Shown here: in pieces, positions 1-13,186 of the stretch | Position numbering within the stretch: position 1 is the stretch's first letter | How the letters are laid out: the number at the start of each line of letters is the position of its first letter | Assembly: GCA_947685225.1 (NCBI GenBank) | Contig: CANTUV010000033.1 | Coordinates: 57,575,001 to 57,639,000 of the forward strand | DNA length: 64,000 nucleotides | Direction: 5' to 3' | DNA from: Garcia nutans | Lineage: Eukaryota > Streptophyta > Magnoliopsida > Malpighiales > Euphorbiaceae | The notes under the pieces: model-generated | What the model was told of the DNA's origin: nothing | Databases searched by the model: none | The model's input: the letters and a program-made list of their open reading frames with translations, nothing else | Position numbers and translations under genes: made by a program

Positions 1-281
1 TTATTATATGTTGATGTTATCTTACTAAACTAAATTATTTAGTACTTTTTAAATTATTATTAAGTTGATAATATTTTCCCTCAAAAAAAAAATATATCTT
101 TTCTGTTAAAAGAATTTAAATTCCCACGCCGAGATATTATAGTTTAATCCCTAAATAAAATCAGGTTCAATTTTCTCCTCTTTATGTTATGGTACAAAAA
201 AAATTAAATTCAAATTATTTGCAAATAAATCTTTTCCATATATATATATTAATATTTAAATTATCTTGCATAATATTATAT
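1..281. other. AT-rich intergenic DNA
   Basis: No gene, RNA or clear repeat is visible. The stretch is A/T-dominated with short runs of A and TA and ends in the left target duplication of the adjoining MITE. Confidence 0.6.
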
Positions 282-1205
282 GAATAATTTATATCCATGG
301 TCTCTGAAAAATTAATCAACTCACTTTATTAATTTTGAAGTTTAAATTTTATATCGATCGATTATGAAGTTAAAAAATTTGTAACATAGTCATTCTCGAT
401 TCAAATTGTCGTCATTTCCATTAATAACGTCATGTCAGCTCTTAAAATAATTTTTTTAAAAATTAAATTAAATTTTAACCATTGTCCATAAAAAATTCTC
501 TTAATTTCGTTCATTATCTTTAAAAAATATATTAATTTAACCTACCATCCTTATAAAATTAACTTAAAATCACATATAATCCATCTTAGTATAATTTTTT
601 TATATTTAAATAATAATTATTATTATTGTTAAAAATAATATTAAAAAATAAAAATATTACAATAATAATTATGTTATTTTTAAAATTATAAAATTTTGAA
701 AAATTTAAATTTTGACAGTTGAATTATAATAATTGTTATTAAATATTATTTTATAAAAATGAAAATAGAATAATAATAATTATTCAAATGTAAAAAAACT
801 ATTTAAAATTATCATTCAAATCTAACAAAATAAATTTTTTTTAATTATTTAAGATTTGTTATATGAATTAATATGTGATTTGTTTGGATGGTTAGACATT
901 TATTTTTGAAGTGAGAAATTAAGAAATTATTTAAGAATAACGAGTAAAATTAAGAAATTTTTTAAGGACGACGGGTAAAATTAATAGATTCTTTAAAAAT
1001 AGTTTGCCAAACTAAATTTTTTTTTAAAAATGACAAGTAAAATTTACTTTAATTTATAAAAAATTTATTTTAAAGGTTGACATGTCACTGTTAACAGAGG
1101 TAACAACAGTTTAGATCGAGAATGATTATATTATAAAATTTTTAATTTCATGAATGATGATAATAAATTAATCAATTCTTTAATGACGATCAGTGTAAAT
1201 TACTC
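282..1205. mobile_element. Mutator-like MITE (non-autonomous, terminal inverted repeats)
   Basis: The two ends are inverted copies of each other over more than 120 bp. Around 380-450 the left arm reads 'cattctcgat' followed by a 'catgtca' block, and around 1075-1135 the right arm carries the same blocks in reverse complement. The element is bracketed by the direct repeat AATATTATAT (272-281 and 1206-1215), a 9-10 bp duplication typical of Mutator-like elements. There is no coding capacity. Boundaries and duplication are seen directly; the superfamily is inferred from duplication length. Confidence 0.65.
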
Positions 1206-4200
1206 AATATTATATGGATGTATTAACACATTTATTAGTTAAGAATGATCATTCTTTTTTAGGATTTGCAGGATAGAAATATAATAATAATTTTTTAAAA
1301 ATAATATATATATAATACATACTATTTTTTTACTAAAATGATAATTTATATATAATTATTAAAATAATTATTTTAATTATATAAAATTTATTTTAAATAA
1401 ATTAAAATATTCTCTTGTAATTTATTAGTATTAAGATTATTATATTTTAATTTATTAATAACAATAATATAGTTAAAAATTAATTTTTTTAAATTTAATA
1501 AAATGTTAATTTTAATGAAATAATTTAAAAATTTTTATTTTTTTTGGTCAATAAAAAAAATTATTTCAGTGGACGATGTTTGTATATTTTAAAATATTTG
1601 AAAAACGTATAATAATAAAGCGAGGAATTAAATTAGCCATAGGTTATGTGAAGAATGGGTCCAGTATTTATTATGGTGCCCTTTACAATGAGTGCTTGCT
1701 TTACACCTCCCAAGCATATGATAATACTTATAATAGTACACGAACTTTGTAATCCAGCTTTGGGATTGTGTGTCCCACCACTGGATTCCATTATTCCATA
1801 TTTTCTCTCCTCCCTTCTATTTAATTATTTAGCATGCTAATGTTGAATTTGTGAATTATTGGTTAAAAAAAAGTAAATTTATCCATATTTTAAAAGATAA
1901 TTTTTAAATAAATATAATTGAATGTGAAAAGTTTTATTTTAAAAGTTAATGTTATTTAATATAAAAATAATTGAAATTATTACTGACTTATTGAATAAAA
2001 TAAAATAAAATGAAATAAATTTACCCTAAACAAAATTTATAAATTGAATATTATTTAAATGAATGTCCTTCAAATTAATTACCAAAGTATTGCACCTCTG
2101 CTAACATATAATATTTGAGCTACATGGAGCATACCCGAAGTCCCACTGCTACCGTGCATTTTTTTTTTTAATGCAGGGGAATATTTCTCACTTTCGTTCT
2201 ATTCCACAATTTAATATTTTATTAATAACATTAAAGATTTTATTTTATTTATTCAGGATAATAAATATGGTCGGTTGATAAAGTCCAGTTTGTGGTGTTA
2301 AAGTAGCAAAGATTAACTAATTTGAAATTAGTACTCTGAAAATGAAATAAAACCAACTGGTTAGTTGATAACTAAAATGAGACCATCAAGAAATAAATAA
2401 CTGGGCCAACTATGAAATAAACTTGAAACTCCTTATGAAGTCACCTCTCTCGAACCCTATATATATTTTTACATATAAACAGGCGAAGTCTATTATATTA
2501 ATTATAGATTAATATTAGGAGAATTTAGAAAAAAAAAATTCAAATAAATTAATACTATCGGTTTTCTCTTTTTTATTAATAATATTTTTAGTCATTTTAT
2601 AAAAATATATAATAAATTTATAATAATCTAGTACTAATAAACTTATAATAATTATCATATATATATAATAAACTAATAATAAATTTAATAAATAATATAG
2701 CGAAATAGTAAATTAGTAAATTGATTTTTGCATTAATAAATTTATAATAGTATAATTTTAAAAATAAATTCATCAAAAACTCTTAATATTGACATGGTGA
2801 AACACCCGATTAAGTAATAATAAAATTTAAAATTAATAAATCATAAATTTACCCTTCAATATATTACGTGTTTCTTATAAACTTTTCTCCGTTCTCGCCA
2901 CTGCTGTTGAGAGATTTTTTTTGGACAACCACCGCCGCCACCGTTACATGTGGTGGTTGCTGGGTAGGCAGATTGAATGGTGACAGTGGAGAAGCGTGCA
3001 AGGCAATTGAATGCCTGAAATTGCAGGTTTTTAATAGTGCAATTGGCTCAAGAAATGACTAGTTGTAGGTCTATAATTTATTTTTGTGATATTTAAAGCA
3101 CAAACAAAGCCTTATATATATTTAAAAAAAAAAAAGAGGAAAAAAAATGATGGAAAAATAGCAATGCTTTTTGGCTTGACTCTGATGGGTTGTTCCAACT
3201 TCCAACCGTATCTATATTCAATTTTTTTTGTACTGTATATCTATATTCAATTGCCTCTTGAAAGTTTTAAGAATAAAATTGGTAAAATCATTCTAAAAAT
3301 TGAATAGGTTTTTACTTATAAATTTATTACAAAAATACTACATAAATCAAATTGATTCGAATTAAAATATTTATGCATTAATTACATTAGATAAATAATT
3401 ATTTTAACATTATATTTATTATTATGGCTATTTTAACATTGTATTTATTATTAAAGACAACAATAAATATAATATTAGAATAGTTATTTCTCTAATACAA
3501 TTAATACATAAAATACTACTTTTGATCCACAATTTGATCCATGTTGCATTACTCAATTCATTATTACTAAAGTCTATGATAACAGACAGTCAAACTACCT
3601 AAGATTTAGTTTTATTGCACATTCAGCCATATCTAATGGTAATTGTACTTTTTATGTAAGAATTCGATTATCCACTTCTCATATTGTAATAAAAAAAAAA
3701 AAGAAGAAAAACTTCACTTTAATTTGAGAATTTGTTGTTTTAGTGAATTAAAGTTTTAGTAAAATTTGAAAAATAATGATAATTGCCTAATTATGAATTA
3801 AATGATATAAAAAAAATGAGGCTTAGATTAAACTGAGGTAATTCATTAACTAGAAGAATCAAATTAACTCTAATTTGTAATATTTTTACTCGTTATATTA
3901 AATTTTTATTTTAGTTGAAAATCACTCGCTGAAATATAGTCACCAAAAAGTAAAATGATACTGAAATAAAATATTTATTATAAAAAATAATATTCTAACA
4001 TAATAAATTAATATAAAATTTATCCACTAGCAAGTGTATTTCTTTTTTAATTCAATGTGATATATTCACTGATTAAATTAATGAGTTTATCTTAAATTAT
4101 GTTAATATGATAAAATGCAAATTTTTAACAAAATATCATATTTTTAGTATCAACCATCGAATTTCAGCAAATGACTTATTATTAGAAAAAAAAATAAATT

Positions 4201-4385
4201 TTGACGAATAACAAAATAAAAGATACTAAATTAACTTAAACCATTTACAATAAATTGTCCTATTTTATTGCCAACTACAACATGGGCTGTGCTTTGTTGT
4301 TGGGCCTAAACATCCAATTGTAACTAATTGAACAGACAGCTGTTGCATTTGTCAAACTGTGGACCATCAGCTTGTATTCCAACTC
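1206..4385. other. AT-rich intergenic DNA without recognisable genes
   Basis: About 3.2 kb of low-complexity A/T sequence. A more balanced patch at about 2880-3060 is open in one frame with Thr/Ala/Cys-rich coding potential, but it matches no family I recognise and has no splice or start context to support a gene. Nothing else is supportable. Confidence 0.5.
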
Positions 4386-4389
4386 ATAA

Positions 4390-5180
4390 AAATCCACGTT
4401 AGGATGTTCATCCGGTTAACCAAAATTAAATTAAATCAAAATATGAAATAATTAAAATTTTTAAAATTTTATAAATGATAACAGAATTAAATCAAATATT
4501 TTAAAAAATTAAAATAACCAAAATTTTTTTTATTCAGTTAATCAATTATTTTGGTTAATCTATTTTTCTCCGAATATGTAATAAAAAAATTTTTCAAATC
4601 AATCAATTAATAAAATTTAAAAATAAGTGAACTAATACTAGTTATTAAGTAATATTATTATAAATTATAATTGAGTGAACATTAAATATATTAATATTTA
4701 ATATTAACAAATATCATTTTATAAATAAAAATAGGCTCAAATATATTTTTAATGGATAATATCTCAAAATAATCAATGATTTTATAGCTTTAATTATATT
4801 ATAAAGTTTTAATTTTATAAAATAAATGATTTAAAATATCATTGGGAATTAAGATAAAAAGTATCATTTATATGTTAAGAAAAAAAGTGTTAATAAAATG
4901 TTATGTTAATTAAACTGTAATTTTTTTATTCATATAATTAATTATAATAGTTAAATACAACATAAAAAAATATAATAAATTCATGTATATATATATATGT
5001 ATATATAACTAAAGTAATAATTCGGTTAATTTTTATATTACCATAAAATTAATCGAACCGAAAATTAAACATCGAAAATTTTATGTTTTGATAACTGAAC
5101 TAAACCAAAAATTGATTATCTCTCTATCGAAATAATCAAATTTTTATAGTTCGATTAAGTTATTCGATTTTAACTGAATA
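4390..5180. repeat. Possible fold-back repeat with 'aaccgaaccga'-type ends
   Basis: The left edge carries 'atccggttaaccaaaatt' and the right half carries 'aatcgaaccgaaaatt' plus several 'gttcgatt' motifs in inverse sense. This gives a loose inverted-repeat structure common in plant non-autonomous elements. I found no clean target duplication, so limits are approximate and the class is unassigned. Confidence 0.3.
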
Positions 5181-5489
5181 ATATACAATCCAAATCCAAA
5201 TCCCTCTATACTTCCTATTTTGTAGCTCTATAAAGAAACTCTCGTACGAAACTCTGCACTTCTGCACAATCTCCTTCACACTACTCCTTTTCGTATTCAT
5301 CATTTTCTGTTTTCTTTTTTTTTTCAAATTAATATCCTAAAAATTATCCAATCATCTTTTTATTTTTATTTTCTTATTAATTATATGTGAAAGAGAAGGC
5401 ACATTTAAAACTTAAACTTGAAAACTAATAAAAAAAATATATGCTCATGACTATCAAATCACATTTTTTTTTCTAAAAATTTTTTTTAT

Positions 5490-7305
5490 AAGGGCAAAGT
5501 GGCTTTGAAGAGTGATATTAGTAAAGCCTATGATCGTGTGGATTGGTTTTTCCTTATAGATATATTAAAGAAATTGGGTTTTTCGAAAAAATGGGTGCAT
5601 TGGATGAGTTTGTGTGTGGAGACGGTCTGTTATAAAGTGGCTTTTAATGGTAATGAGATTGGCCCTTCTTATCCTTAGAGGGGCTTAAGGCAAGGAGATC
5701 TTTTATCTCCTTATCTTTTTATCATTTGTGTGGAGGCTTTGTCAATTTTGTTTCGTAAGGCTGAGAGAGAGGGTAAAATTCATGGTAGCAAAGTTTCAAA
5801 ACGCAATCCTAGTGTGTCTTATCTATTGTTTGCAGATGATAGCTTTTTCTTTCTTAGGGTCAATGAGCAAGAGTGTCAGGAGATGAAGAAAATACTTAAA
5901 TTATATGAGTTGGCTTCTAGGCAAGCAGTGAATTTTCAGAAGTCTGGTTTATTTTTTAGTTCTATTGTTGGCTCTCATAAGGTGAATGCTTTTAAGATTA
6001 CCCTAGAGGTGTCCAAGCCTCTCGGGGATAGTAAGTATTTGGGCCTCCCTTCTTTTGTTGGGCACAAAAGAGGCATATCTTCATTTATTTAAAAGAAAAG
6101 TTGGCATCTTGAATTAAGAATTAGAATAGTAAATTCCTACATCGTGTTGGCAAGGGGGTTTTGCTAAAGGATGTGCACGGTGAAAGGAAGATGGGGAATG
6201 GGTTTTTGTCATATCCATTACTTCAATTTAGTAATGCTTGGCAAGCAAGGTTTGAGATTTATCTCCAATCTGAATACTCTTACCACTAAAATCTTCAAAG
6301 CCAAATATTTTCATAATGTGAATTTCTTGGAAGCTAAGATTGGGCACAATTCGAGCTTTGTTTTGAGGTTATTGTAAGCCTTAGAGTTACTGAAAAAAGT
6401 ATTAGATGGAGAATTGGTAATAAAGAAGCAATTAGAGTTTGGAATGAGTCTTGAATTTCACGAGATAATGATTTCTTGGGACATTCTTCAGTTGTAGAGA
6501 GACTATAAGATTTAAAGGTTTCCTCGCTCATTGACTCTTTCCACACGTGGAATATGGAACTCTTGAATTCTCTTGTAATAGGTGATGTTGAAAATATTGT
6601 TCAAATTTCTTTGTGTAAGAGGATTTGGGATGATAAAAGAATTTGGCATTATAGTAAGAAGGGAGACTATTTGGGGAAGTCTGCGTATTATATTGCCACT
6701 AATGTATATGCTAGATTACGCTCATTCGAACTAGATGGTCAATGGAGTAAAATTTGAAACTTGGCTGTTGCACCTAAAATTAAAAACTTCTTTATGGAGA
6801 TTGTTTCGTAATATTTTGCCTACCAAAGTATGACTAAGAGAAAGAGGTGTTGATATTGAGTTGTCTTGCCCATTTTACTCTTGTGCAGAAACTGATTTCC
6901 ATATTTTTGTTAAATATGGAAGGGCGAAGGCCTGATGGGTTTTGTTGGGTATTAACTTTATGTTTGCCTCTTTTAAGAATTTTGGGATCTATATGAAAAA
7001 CATGTTAGATGAGGATTTGTTGGGTAAATAGAGTTATACTCTTTGGACTTAAAGAGGGATTGAAATTCTCAAGTTTAATAGAATGAATATTTTGATCCCC
7101 ATATTATTGTTAACATTGCTTGTTATGATTGACAGTTTTGGTGCAATTCAATAGCATCGAAGTGGATGTCGAGCTGCTTGAGTCCAACGATGACGAGGGA
7201 AATCGATGTAGCGACGTTGAAATGGAAGAAGCCGTTATTTGGTCGTCTCAAATTAAATATCAATGTTGCTTTCTTCCCTGAGCTCTACAAAACATGGATT
7301 TTTAC
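5490..7305 (+). pseudogene. LINE (non-LTR) reverse-transcriptase remnant, 5' part
   Basis: Conceptual translation gives a 5'-truncated plant L1-type reverse transcriptase. It runs from the 'KSDISKAYDRVDW' block (about 5500-5550), through 'RGLRQGDLLSPYLFI' (about 5680-5735), to the catalytic box 'FADDS' (about 5830-5845), where the two Asp are intact. The region downstream is the usual linker and zinc-binding RVT part, then the start of the RNase H-like domain near 7200-7275 ('KLNINVAF'). Multiple in-frame stops, for example in 'YP*RGLRQGD' near 5677, and frameshifts show it is dead. A fold-back element interrupts the RNase H-like domain, which continues from 9535. Confidence 0.85.
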
Positions 7306-7312
7306 CAAAATA

Positions 7313-8695
7313 CAAGAGAATTCCTCATTTTTATTAGAATATGAGACTTACTCCTATATTTACCGATATATGAGAGTTAAAAGCTCAAACTGAAACTTTG
7401 AGTTTCAGTTTGAGCTTTTTTATTTTTTTATATTATTATTATATAAACTGAAACTTATGAGTTTCGATTTGTATACGAATTGAAACGATAAGTTTTTATT
7501 TGTGATTTTGAGAAGTTTTTTTTTTTAATGTATGAACCAAAAGTGAAACTTTCATTTTATACATATGTACATATTCATATATGCTGACTGAGAGAACGTG
7601 CCCTCGGCTAGCTTTTTATTTATTTTTATTTAATAATAATGATAATAATACCAATAATAATAAAAAACAATAATAACAACAACAACAACAATAATAATAA
7701 CAATAAAAATAATAATTAATAATATCAATAATAATAATAACACCAATAATAATAACAATAATAAAAATAATAATTAATAACACCAATAATTAATTATTAT
7801 TAATTATTATTAATAATACCAATAATAATAATAATATAATAATAATAATAAAACAACAACAACAATAATAAAAACAATAATTAATAATAATAATACCAAT
7901 AATAATAATTAATAACACCATTAATTATTATTATTAATTAATAATAACAATAATTATTAATTAACTAATTATAATAATAACACCGATAATAATAATGATA
8001 ACAATAAAAACAATAATTATTATAAATTAATTGTGTAATAAAAATAATAATTATAGGTGTTATTATTAGTATTATTATTAATAATTAATAATTATTGTTA
8101 TTATTAATTAATTAATAATAATTAATTAATGATATTATTATTATTGTTGTTGTTATTGTTATTGTTGTTATTATTATTATTTTATTATTGGAATCACTAT
8201 TATTATTATTATTGTTGTTGTTGTTATTATTATTATCGGTATTAATAATAATAATTATTATTATTGGAGTTATTGTTATTATTAATTAATATTGTTATTG
8301 TTATTATTATTATTGGTGTTATTATTATTATAGTTAATTTTATTGTTATTATTAATTATTATTTTTATTGTTATTATTATTATTGGTGTTATTATTACTA
8401 TAGTTAATTAATTAATGATTATAATAATTATTAATAATAATAACTAATAGGGTTATTAATTATTATTGTTATTATTATTATTGGTATTATTATTAATTAT
8501 TGTTTTTATTATTGTTGTTTTATTATTATATTATTATTAATTAATAATAATTAATTATTGGTGTTATTAATTATTATTTTTATTGTTATTATTATTATTG
8601 GTGTTATTATTATTATTGTTGATATTATTATTAATTATTGTTTTTATTGTTGTTGTTATTATTATTGTTTTTATTATTAGTATTATTATTAATTA

Positions 8696-8728
<33 letters not shown>

Positions 8729-9527
8729 GTGTTATTATTATTGTTGTTGTTGTTTTTACTGTTATCATTATTATTATTGGTGTTATTATTATTATAATTA
8801 ATTAATTACTAATTATTGTTATTATTAATTAATAATAATAATAATTAATGGTGTTATTAATTATTATTATTGTTTTTATTATTAATTATTATTTTTATTA
8901 TTTTTATTATTTCTGTTGTTTTATTATTATTATATTAATATTATTATTGGTATTATTATTGTTAATTAATTATTGGTGTTATTAATTATTATTTTTATTG
9001 TTATTATTATTATTGGTATTATTATTATTATTATTGTTGTTGTTGTTATTGTTGTTGTTATCATTATTATTATTGGTGTTATTATAATTATAATTAATTA
9101 ATTACTAATTATTGTTATTATTAATTAATAATAATAATAATTAATGGTGTTATTATTATTATTATTTTTTATTGTTGTTGTTTTATTATTATTATTATTA
9201 TAATTATATTAATATTATTATTGGTATTATTATTAATTAATTATTGGTGTTATTAATTATTATTTTTATTGTTATTATTATTATTGGTGTATTATTATTA
9301 TTATTATTATTATTGTCATTATTATTATTATTATTAAATAAAAAAATAAAACGCTGCCCGAGGGCACGTCCCTTCAGCCAACATATATGAATATGTACAT
9401 ATGTATGAACTAAAAGTTTAATATACAAATATATACATATATGAAACTTAAAGTTTCAATTTAAGCTTTTAACTCCCATATATTGGTAAATATGGAACTT
9501 ACTCTCGTATTTTAATAAAAATTCTCA
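7313..9527. mobile_element. Large fold-back/TIR element built of TAA/TTA repeats, inserted in the LINE
   Basis: The outer ~300 bp on each side are inverted copies. The left end (7317-7610) holds 'atatttaccgatatatgag', 'agttaaaagctcaaactg' and, further in, 'gtacatattcatatatgctg' and 'acgtgccctcgg'. The right end (9345-9525) carries the reverse complements. The interior is almost only (TAA)n with ACACCAATAA interruptions on the left (about 7620-8050), switching to (TTA)n with TTATTGGTGTTATTA interruptions on the right (about 8050-9335), so the whole element can fold back on itself. A direct CAAAATA lies on both sides (7306-7312, 9528-9534). No protein is encoded; open frames here are poly-Asn artefacts. 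A Mutator-like or FB-type origin is inferred, and there is no transposase. Confidence 0.75.
7381..7417. repeat. Perfect 17-bp hairpin in the fold-back element's left end
   Basis: The arm AAGCTCAAACTGAAACT (7381-7397), a 3-nt loop, then its exact reverse complement (7401-7417). It lies just inside the terminal inverted repeat. The mate region at the right end (about 9443-9471) is a decayed version. Confidence 0.85.
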
Positions 9528-9534
9528 CAAAATA

Positions 9535-10040
9535 GGTGTTGGTGCTGTCCTAAGATATTGTGGTGGTAACTTTGTTAAAGCTTTCTCTATTATTCTTCAT
9601 GGTTATTTGCAAAAGTCAACAGAAGCCATGGCGGTGAGAGAAGCATTGTCATAGTTAAACGATTTTGAACTTCGCAATGTTGATGTGGAAACAAATAACC
9701 AGTTGATCTGCTTGGCGTTTGAATAACTGGCACCTGATCTGACTGCGTTTGGCATGCTGGTGGATAAGTGCAAGGATTTAATCGATAATATAGTTGGTTT
9801 TTTTAAACGGTGAATTAGGAGACAAGAAAATGTAGTTGCTCTTACTCTTGCTAGAGCTGCTATATTAGAGCCTTGACATCAAATTTTTTTATTTATTTTA
9901 GATTTTCTCGTTGATTGTTTGTCTAATGATGTAACTAGTGTGAAGTCTGGGTTCACTAATGATAAGGGGTCTGATGACCGTAGTCAACCTTCACTCTACA
10001 AACTTTGCTCTGTTGTTCTGTTTGATTCTTTTATATTAGT
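9535..10040 (+). pseudogene. LINE RNase H-like domain remnant, 3' part
   Basis: Translation from 9536 gives 'GVGAVLRYCGGNFVKAF' and, further on, 'STEAMAVREALS', the conserved RNase H-like blocks found at the C-terminus of plant L1 LINEs. It is in register with the 'KLNINVAF' block left of the fold-back element, so the two parts were one domain. Stops interrupt it (after AVREALS near 9653, near 9724 and near 9811). The likely 3' end of the LINE is near 10040; no clear poly(A) tail or target duplication was found. Confidence 0.75.
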
Positions 10041-10473
10041 TATCTGATTCTCAATTTTTTTTATAATAGGACAAACACAATTATCTTATAATGATTGCTA
10101 AATATTCATAAAATTATAAAATGATTGTTATAATATGTTACTTTTTAATTATTTTTAAAAATGCTCAATTGTTTTTACATATTTAATATATAAATGAGAT
10201 ATTCTAAAATTTAAAATAAAAAAATAAATATTTTAAAAATAAGTATTGTAAAAATAATTTTTTATTTAAAGAAATTTCATAAAATTAAAGATTTATATAA
10301 TAAAATTTTCTTATGAACCAAAAGAAACTCTTAAAATTTTTACTATTTATTTAGAAAAAAATAAACTGCGAATAATTTAAAAAATTTAGAGTCTCACTAT
10401 ATAATTTAAGTCATACGTCTAATAAAAAACATTGCAAAAAATACCATTTATACTTTGAATAATAAATAAATAA

Positions 10474-10511
<38 letters not shown>

Positions 10512-11400
10512 GTGTGGGAAAGAGAAATTTAAGACTCAAATATAGGAGGTAAAAATAAGTAAAATACCCGCTAAATTTGTCATATCTGAATTTGAGCACG
10601 TTTAATTTTTAAACTATTTAAATCTATTTAAATCTGATTATAATTATACTTGTATCCGTTCTAAATTTATTTAATACTACTCATTTACTATATGAATCCA
10701 TTTAAATATAAAAGTTTAAAAATATTATAAAATTTAAAATATAAATTATAATTTTTTGAATTAAATAATTAAAAATAAAAATTTAATATTAATAAAATTT
10801 TATTAAAAATAATTTTATGGCATATAATTTTATAATTAAAATAAAATATAATAAATATATAATTAAAATTTTAATAAATATAATAAATATATAATCAAAT
10901 TTAGTTAACAGTATCTAATGATTTAAATTTGAACCCAACCTTAAATCATTATAAATAGTAAAATATTAATATATCTCCTTAAATTTATCTATAAATTACT
11001 CATATTTTATGTAAACGGATTGGATATCTAAAAATATTATATCTGTTGTCATCCCACTTAAATTTAAATCTAAACGAAAATAATAATATGCTTAATTAAC
11101 GAATAAAGATTTGATTTATTATTATTATTATTATTATTATGCAAAGTGTTTATATTAATATATACATTTTAATTATTATGATATAATTTGACCGCAAGAA
11201 ATATATGATGCTAATAGTTAAATTTTAAATTTAAATTTTAAATATTTTTTATATGTAATTAATAAAAAAGGGTAAATATATATAATCTTATCCAACTTTC
11301 TTTTTGCCTTTGCATTTGTTTTTTATTTAATATATACATTATTTATTTATTATAAATACCAAACTTTCTCTTAGAACTTAGATCCAATAGAAAGACGCCC
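10041..11400. other. AT-rich intergenic DNA with ATT microsatellites, upstream of ACP
   Basis: No gene seen. Two trinucleotide microsatellites stand out: (ATT)n at about 10476-10511 and a shorter one at about 11117-11141. The last 150 bp lead into the ACP promoter. Confidence 0.6.
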
Positions 11401-11422
11401 CCTGCAAATATCACAAACAGGC

Positions 11423-11437
11423 CACCTCTATAAATTA
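11423..11437 (+). promoter_or_regulatory. Probable TATA box of the ACP gene
   Basis: CTCTATAAATTAG lies about 115 bp upstream of the ACP start codon, followed by a pyrimidine-rich leader (TTCCTCTCTC, CTTCTCCTC) typical of plant transcription start regions. A second TATAAA-like site sits at 11492-11497; which one is used cannot be told. Confidence 0.45.
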
Positions 11438-11544
11438 GAGCAACTGCCCCTGCATTTCACTCACCTCGATTTGGCCGTCTTCCTCTCTCATATAAACTCA
11501 CTTCTCTTCGTCTTCTCCTCTTCGATCAACCCATCAATCTTTCA

Positions 11545-13186
11545 ATGGCAGCCGCTGCTGGCTCATCAGTCTCCATGCAGTCTCGTCCTGGACTAGTAAT
11601 TAACGTTCACTTTTTTTTATCTGATTTATTTTTTACTGATTCTTTAAGAGATCTGTTAGTTAATTCTTTTATTTGATTGTTTATTATTCCTAGTTATTGT
11701 TTTGCTGCGAAAGGTATGATTTTTTTTTTGTGGTAGTTATCTTCCGAAGTTCTCTTCAAGATTGATTGGATCTGGGAATTTTTGTGAAGGATTTTAGCTA
11801 ATAGTGTCACATGGCCTATTCTTTAGATTTTATAATATTTAGATTTTCTTCTCTTTATTTGTGGAATTATTTAGATTTTATAATAAAGACGTTGAAATCC
11901 AAGTGATTCTAGATGTAGACATGGCAGGATCTTTATATGGCCTTGATAGAAACTTATTGATTTGCTTCATACAAGCTTACACGCACATTAAAATGGGTAA
12001 CCATTTTTTTTTGGTGCGGTTTGATAGTGAGGGGGAAGATTGGGTTTTTGACTGTTGTTATCCTTTGTTGTCATTTTACTAGGTTATTCTTGTTTTTGTT
12101 TGAAGTTAAACGTACTGTGTTTCAATATGTTGAACAGGCTGCGACCAGAGTCTCTAGTCTGAAGTCTATTTCACTTCCAAACCAGAGAAATTTCCTGTCA
12201 TTCAGGGTGCGGCCGATGCCAGCAGCTCGCCTTAGTGTTGCTTGCACTGTATGTTTTTTCTTTCAATAATACTAATTTCACCTTTTTGCTGGCATTTTCA
12301 TGTCAATTTGGTAATCACTGGGGTATTATGTTTTTTACAGAAAATTATTTATGCTGTATGGACTGCCTTCATTCATTTCTTTCATTGGCTTATTTTTTTT
12401 TTGTTATTTGGAAGTTAAATTTAGCTTTGCATGAATGTTCAAAAACTAGCAATAATGAACATTCAGACTTCAGTTTTTGTGATTGATTAAGGATTTTTTT
12501 TTTCTCTTGAATTCAGGAAGTATTTAGCTGCACGTATATGTTTAACATGAAAATGTGCTATTTAAGTTTATACTCCTGAATCCTGAAAGTGATTTATGTG
12601 TTAAATGATTGTGAGCAGGCCAAGCCAGAAACAGTAGAAAAGGTTTGCGAAATAGTGAAGAAGCAACTGGCAGTAAAACCAGATGTTGTTGTCAATGGCG
12701 ATTCAAAATTTGCAGCACTAGGAGCAGATTCTCTTGATACAGTATGCAATTTCCTGGATGATCTTGCATTTTTTTTCAAGACTAATGTTGTTTTCCTGAC
12801 TGGTTATGGATGATGCACCCCTGTTATTAATTGGTTTTTGATTTGTATTTCATTTTGTTTGCTTCGAATTTCTCAATTGTCAGTGGAAACAAGTGACTAG
12901 TGACCTTGATAGTTAGGTTGGCACTGGGGATGGCTTTTCAAGCTATTTTTAGATCCATATTTGTTTTTCAGTTGATAAAAATTGCTTTAGTTCAAACACA
13001 GCTTTAACCACTATTGTCGATATTTACTGACTTCTTGAAATGTTAATCATTTTTCAGGTTGAGATTGTGATGGGACTCGAGGAGGAATTTGGTATCCAAG
13101 TGGAAGAGGATAGCGCTCAAAATATCACAACTGTTCAGGATGCTGCTGATCTTATTGAGGAACTCCTTCAGAAGAAGGGCGCTTAG
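11545..13186 (+). CDS. ACP: Acyl carrier protein, plastid type II fatty-acid synthesis
   Basis: Four exons: 11545-11595, 12138-12248, 12619-12741 and 13058-13186, giving 137 residues. All introns are GT-AG and all junctions are phase 0. Residues 1 to about 53 form a Ser/Arg/Ala-rich, acid-poor chloroplast transit peptide; the mature domain starts near 'AKPETVEKV'. The phosphopantetheine attachment site is Ser92 in the invariant 'GADSLDTVEIVMGLEEEF' motif, which spans the exon 3/exon 4 junction. The protein carries the growing acyl chain as a thioester during fatty-acid synthesis in plastids. Length and exon layout (short transit exons, then two domain exons) match plant ACP genes. Identity is certain; which ACP isoform it is cannot be told. 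The next gene is convergent, on the other strand. Confidence 0.96.

Noticed and set aside
2868..3062. Short frame with a Thr/Ala-rich and Cys-containing sequence
   Set aside because: No family match, no splice signals and no conservation evidence; it may be a gene fragment but cannot be supported.
9237..9335. Regular TTA/GGTG spacing that resembles a repeat-spacer array
   Set aside because: Units are imperfect, low-complexity and plant-nuclear; this is a compound microsatellite, not a CRISPR array.
9237..9428. Open frame on the minus strand with poly-asparagine
   Set aside because: It is only the translation of TTA repeats in the fold-back element; no start context or homology. The same applies to 10411-10599, which covers an (ATT)n microsatellite.
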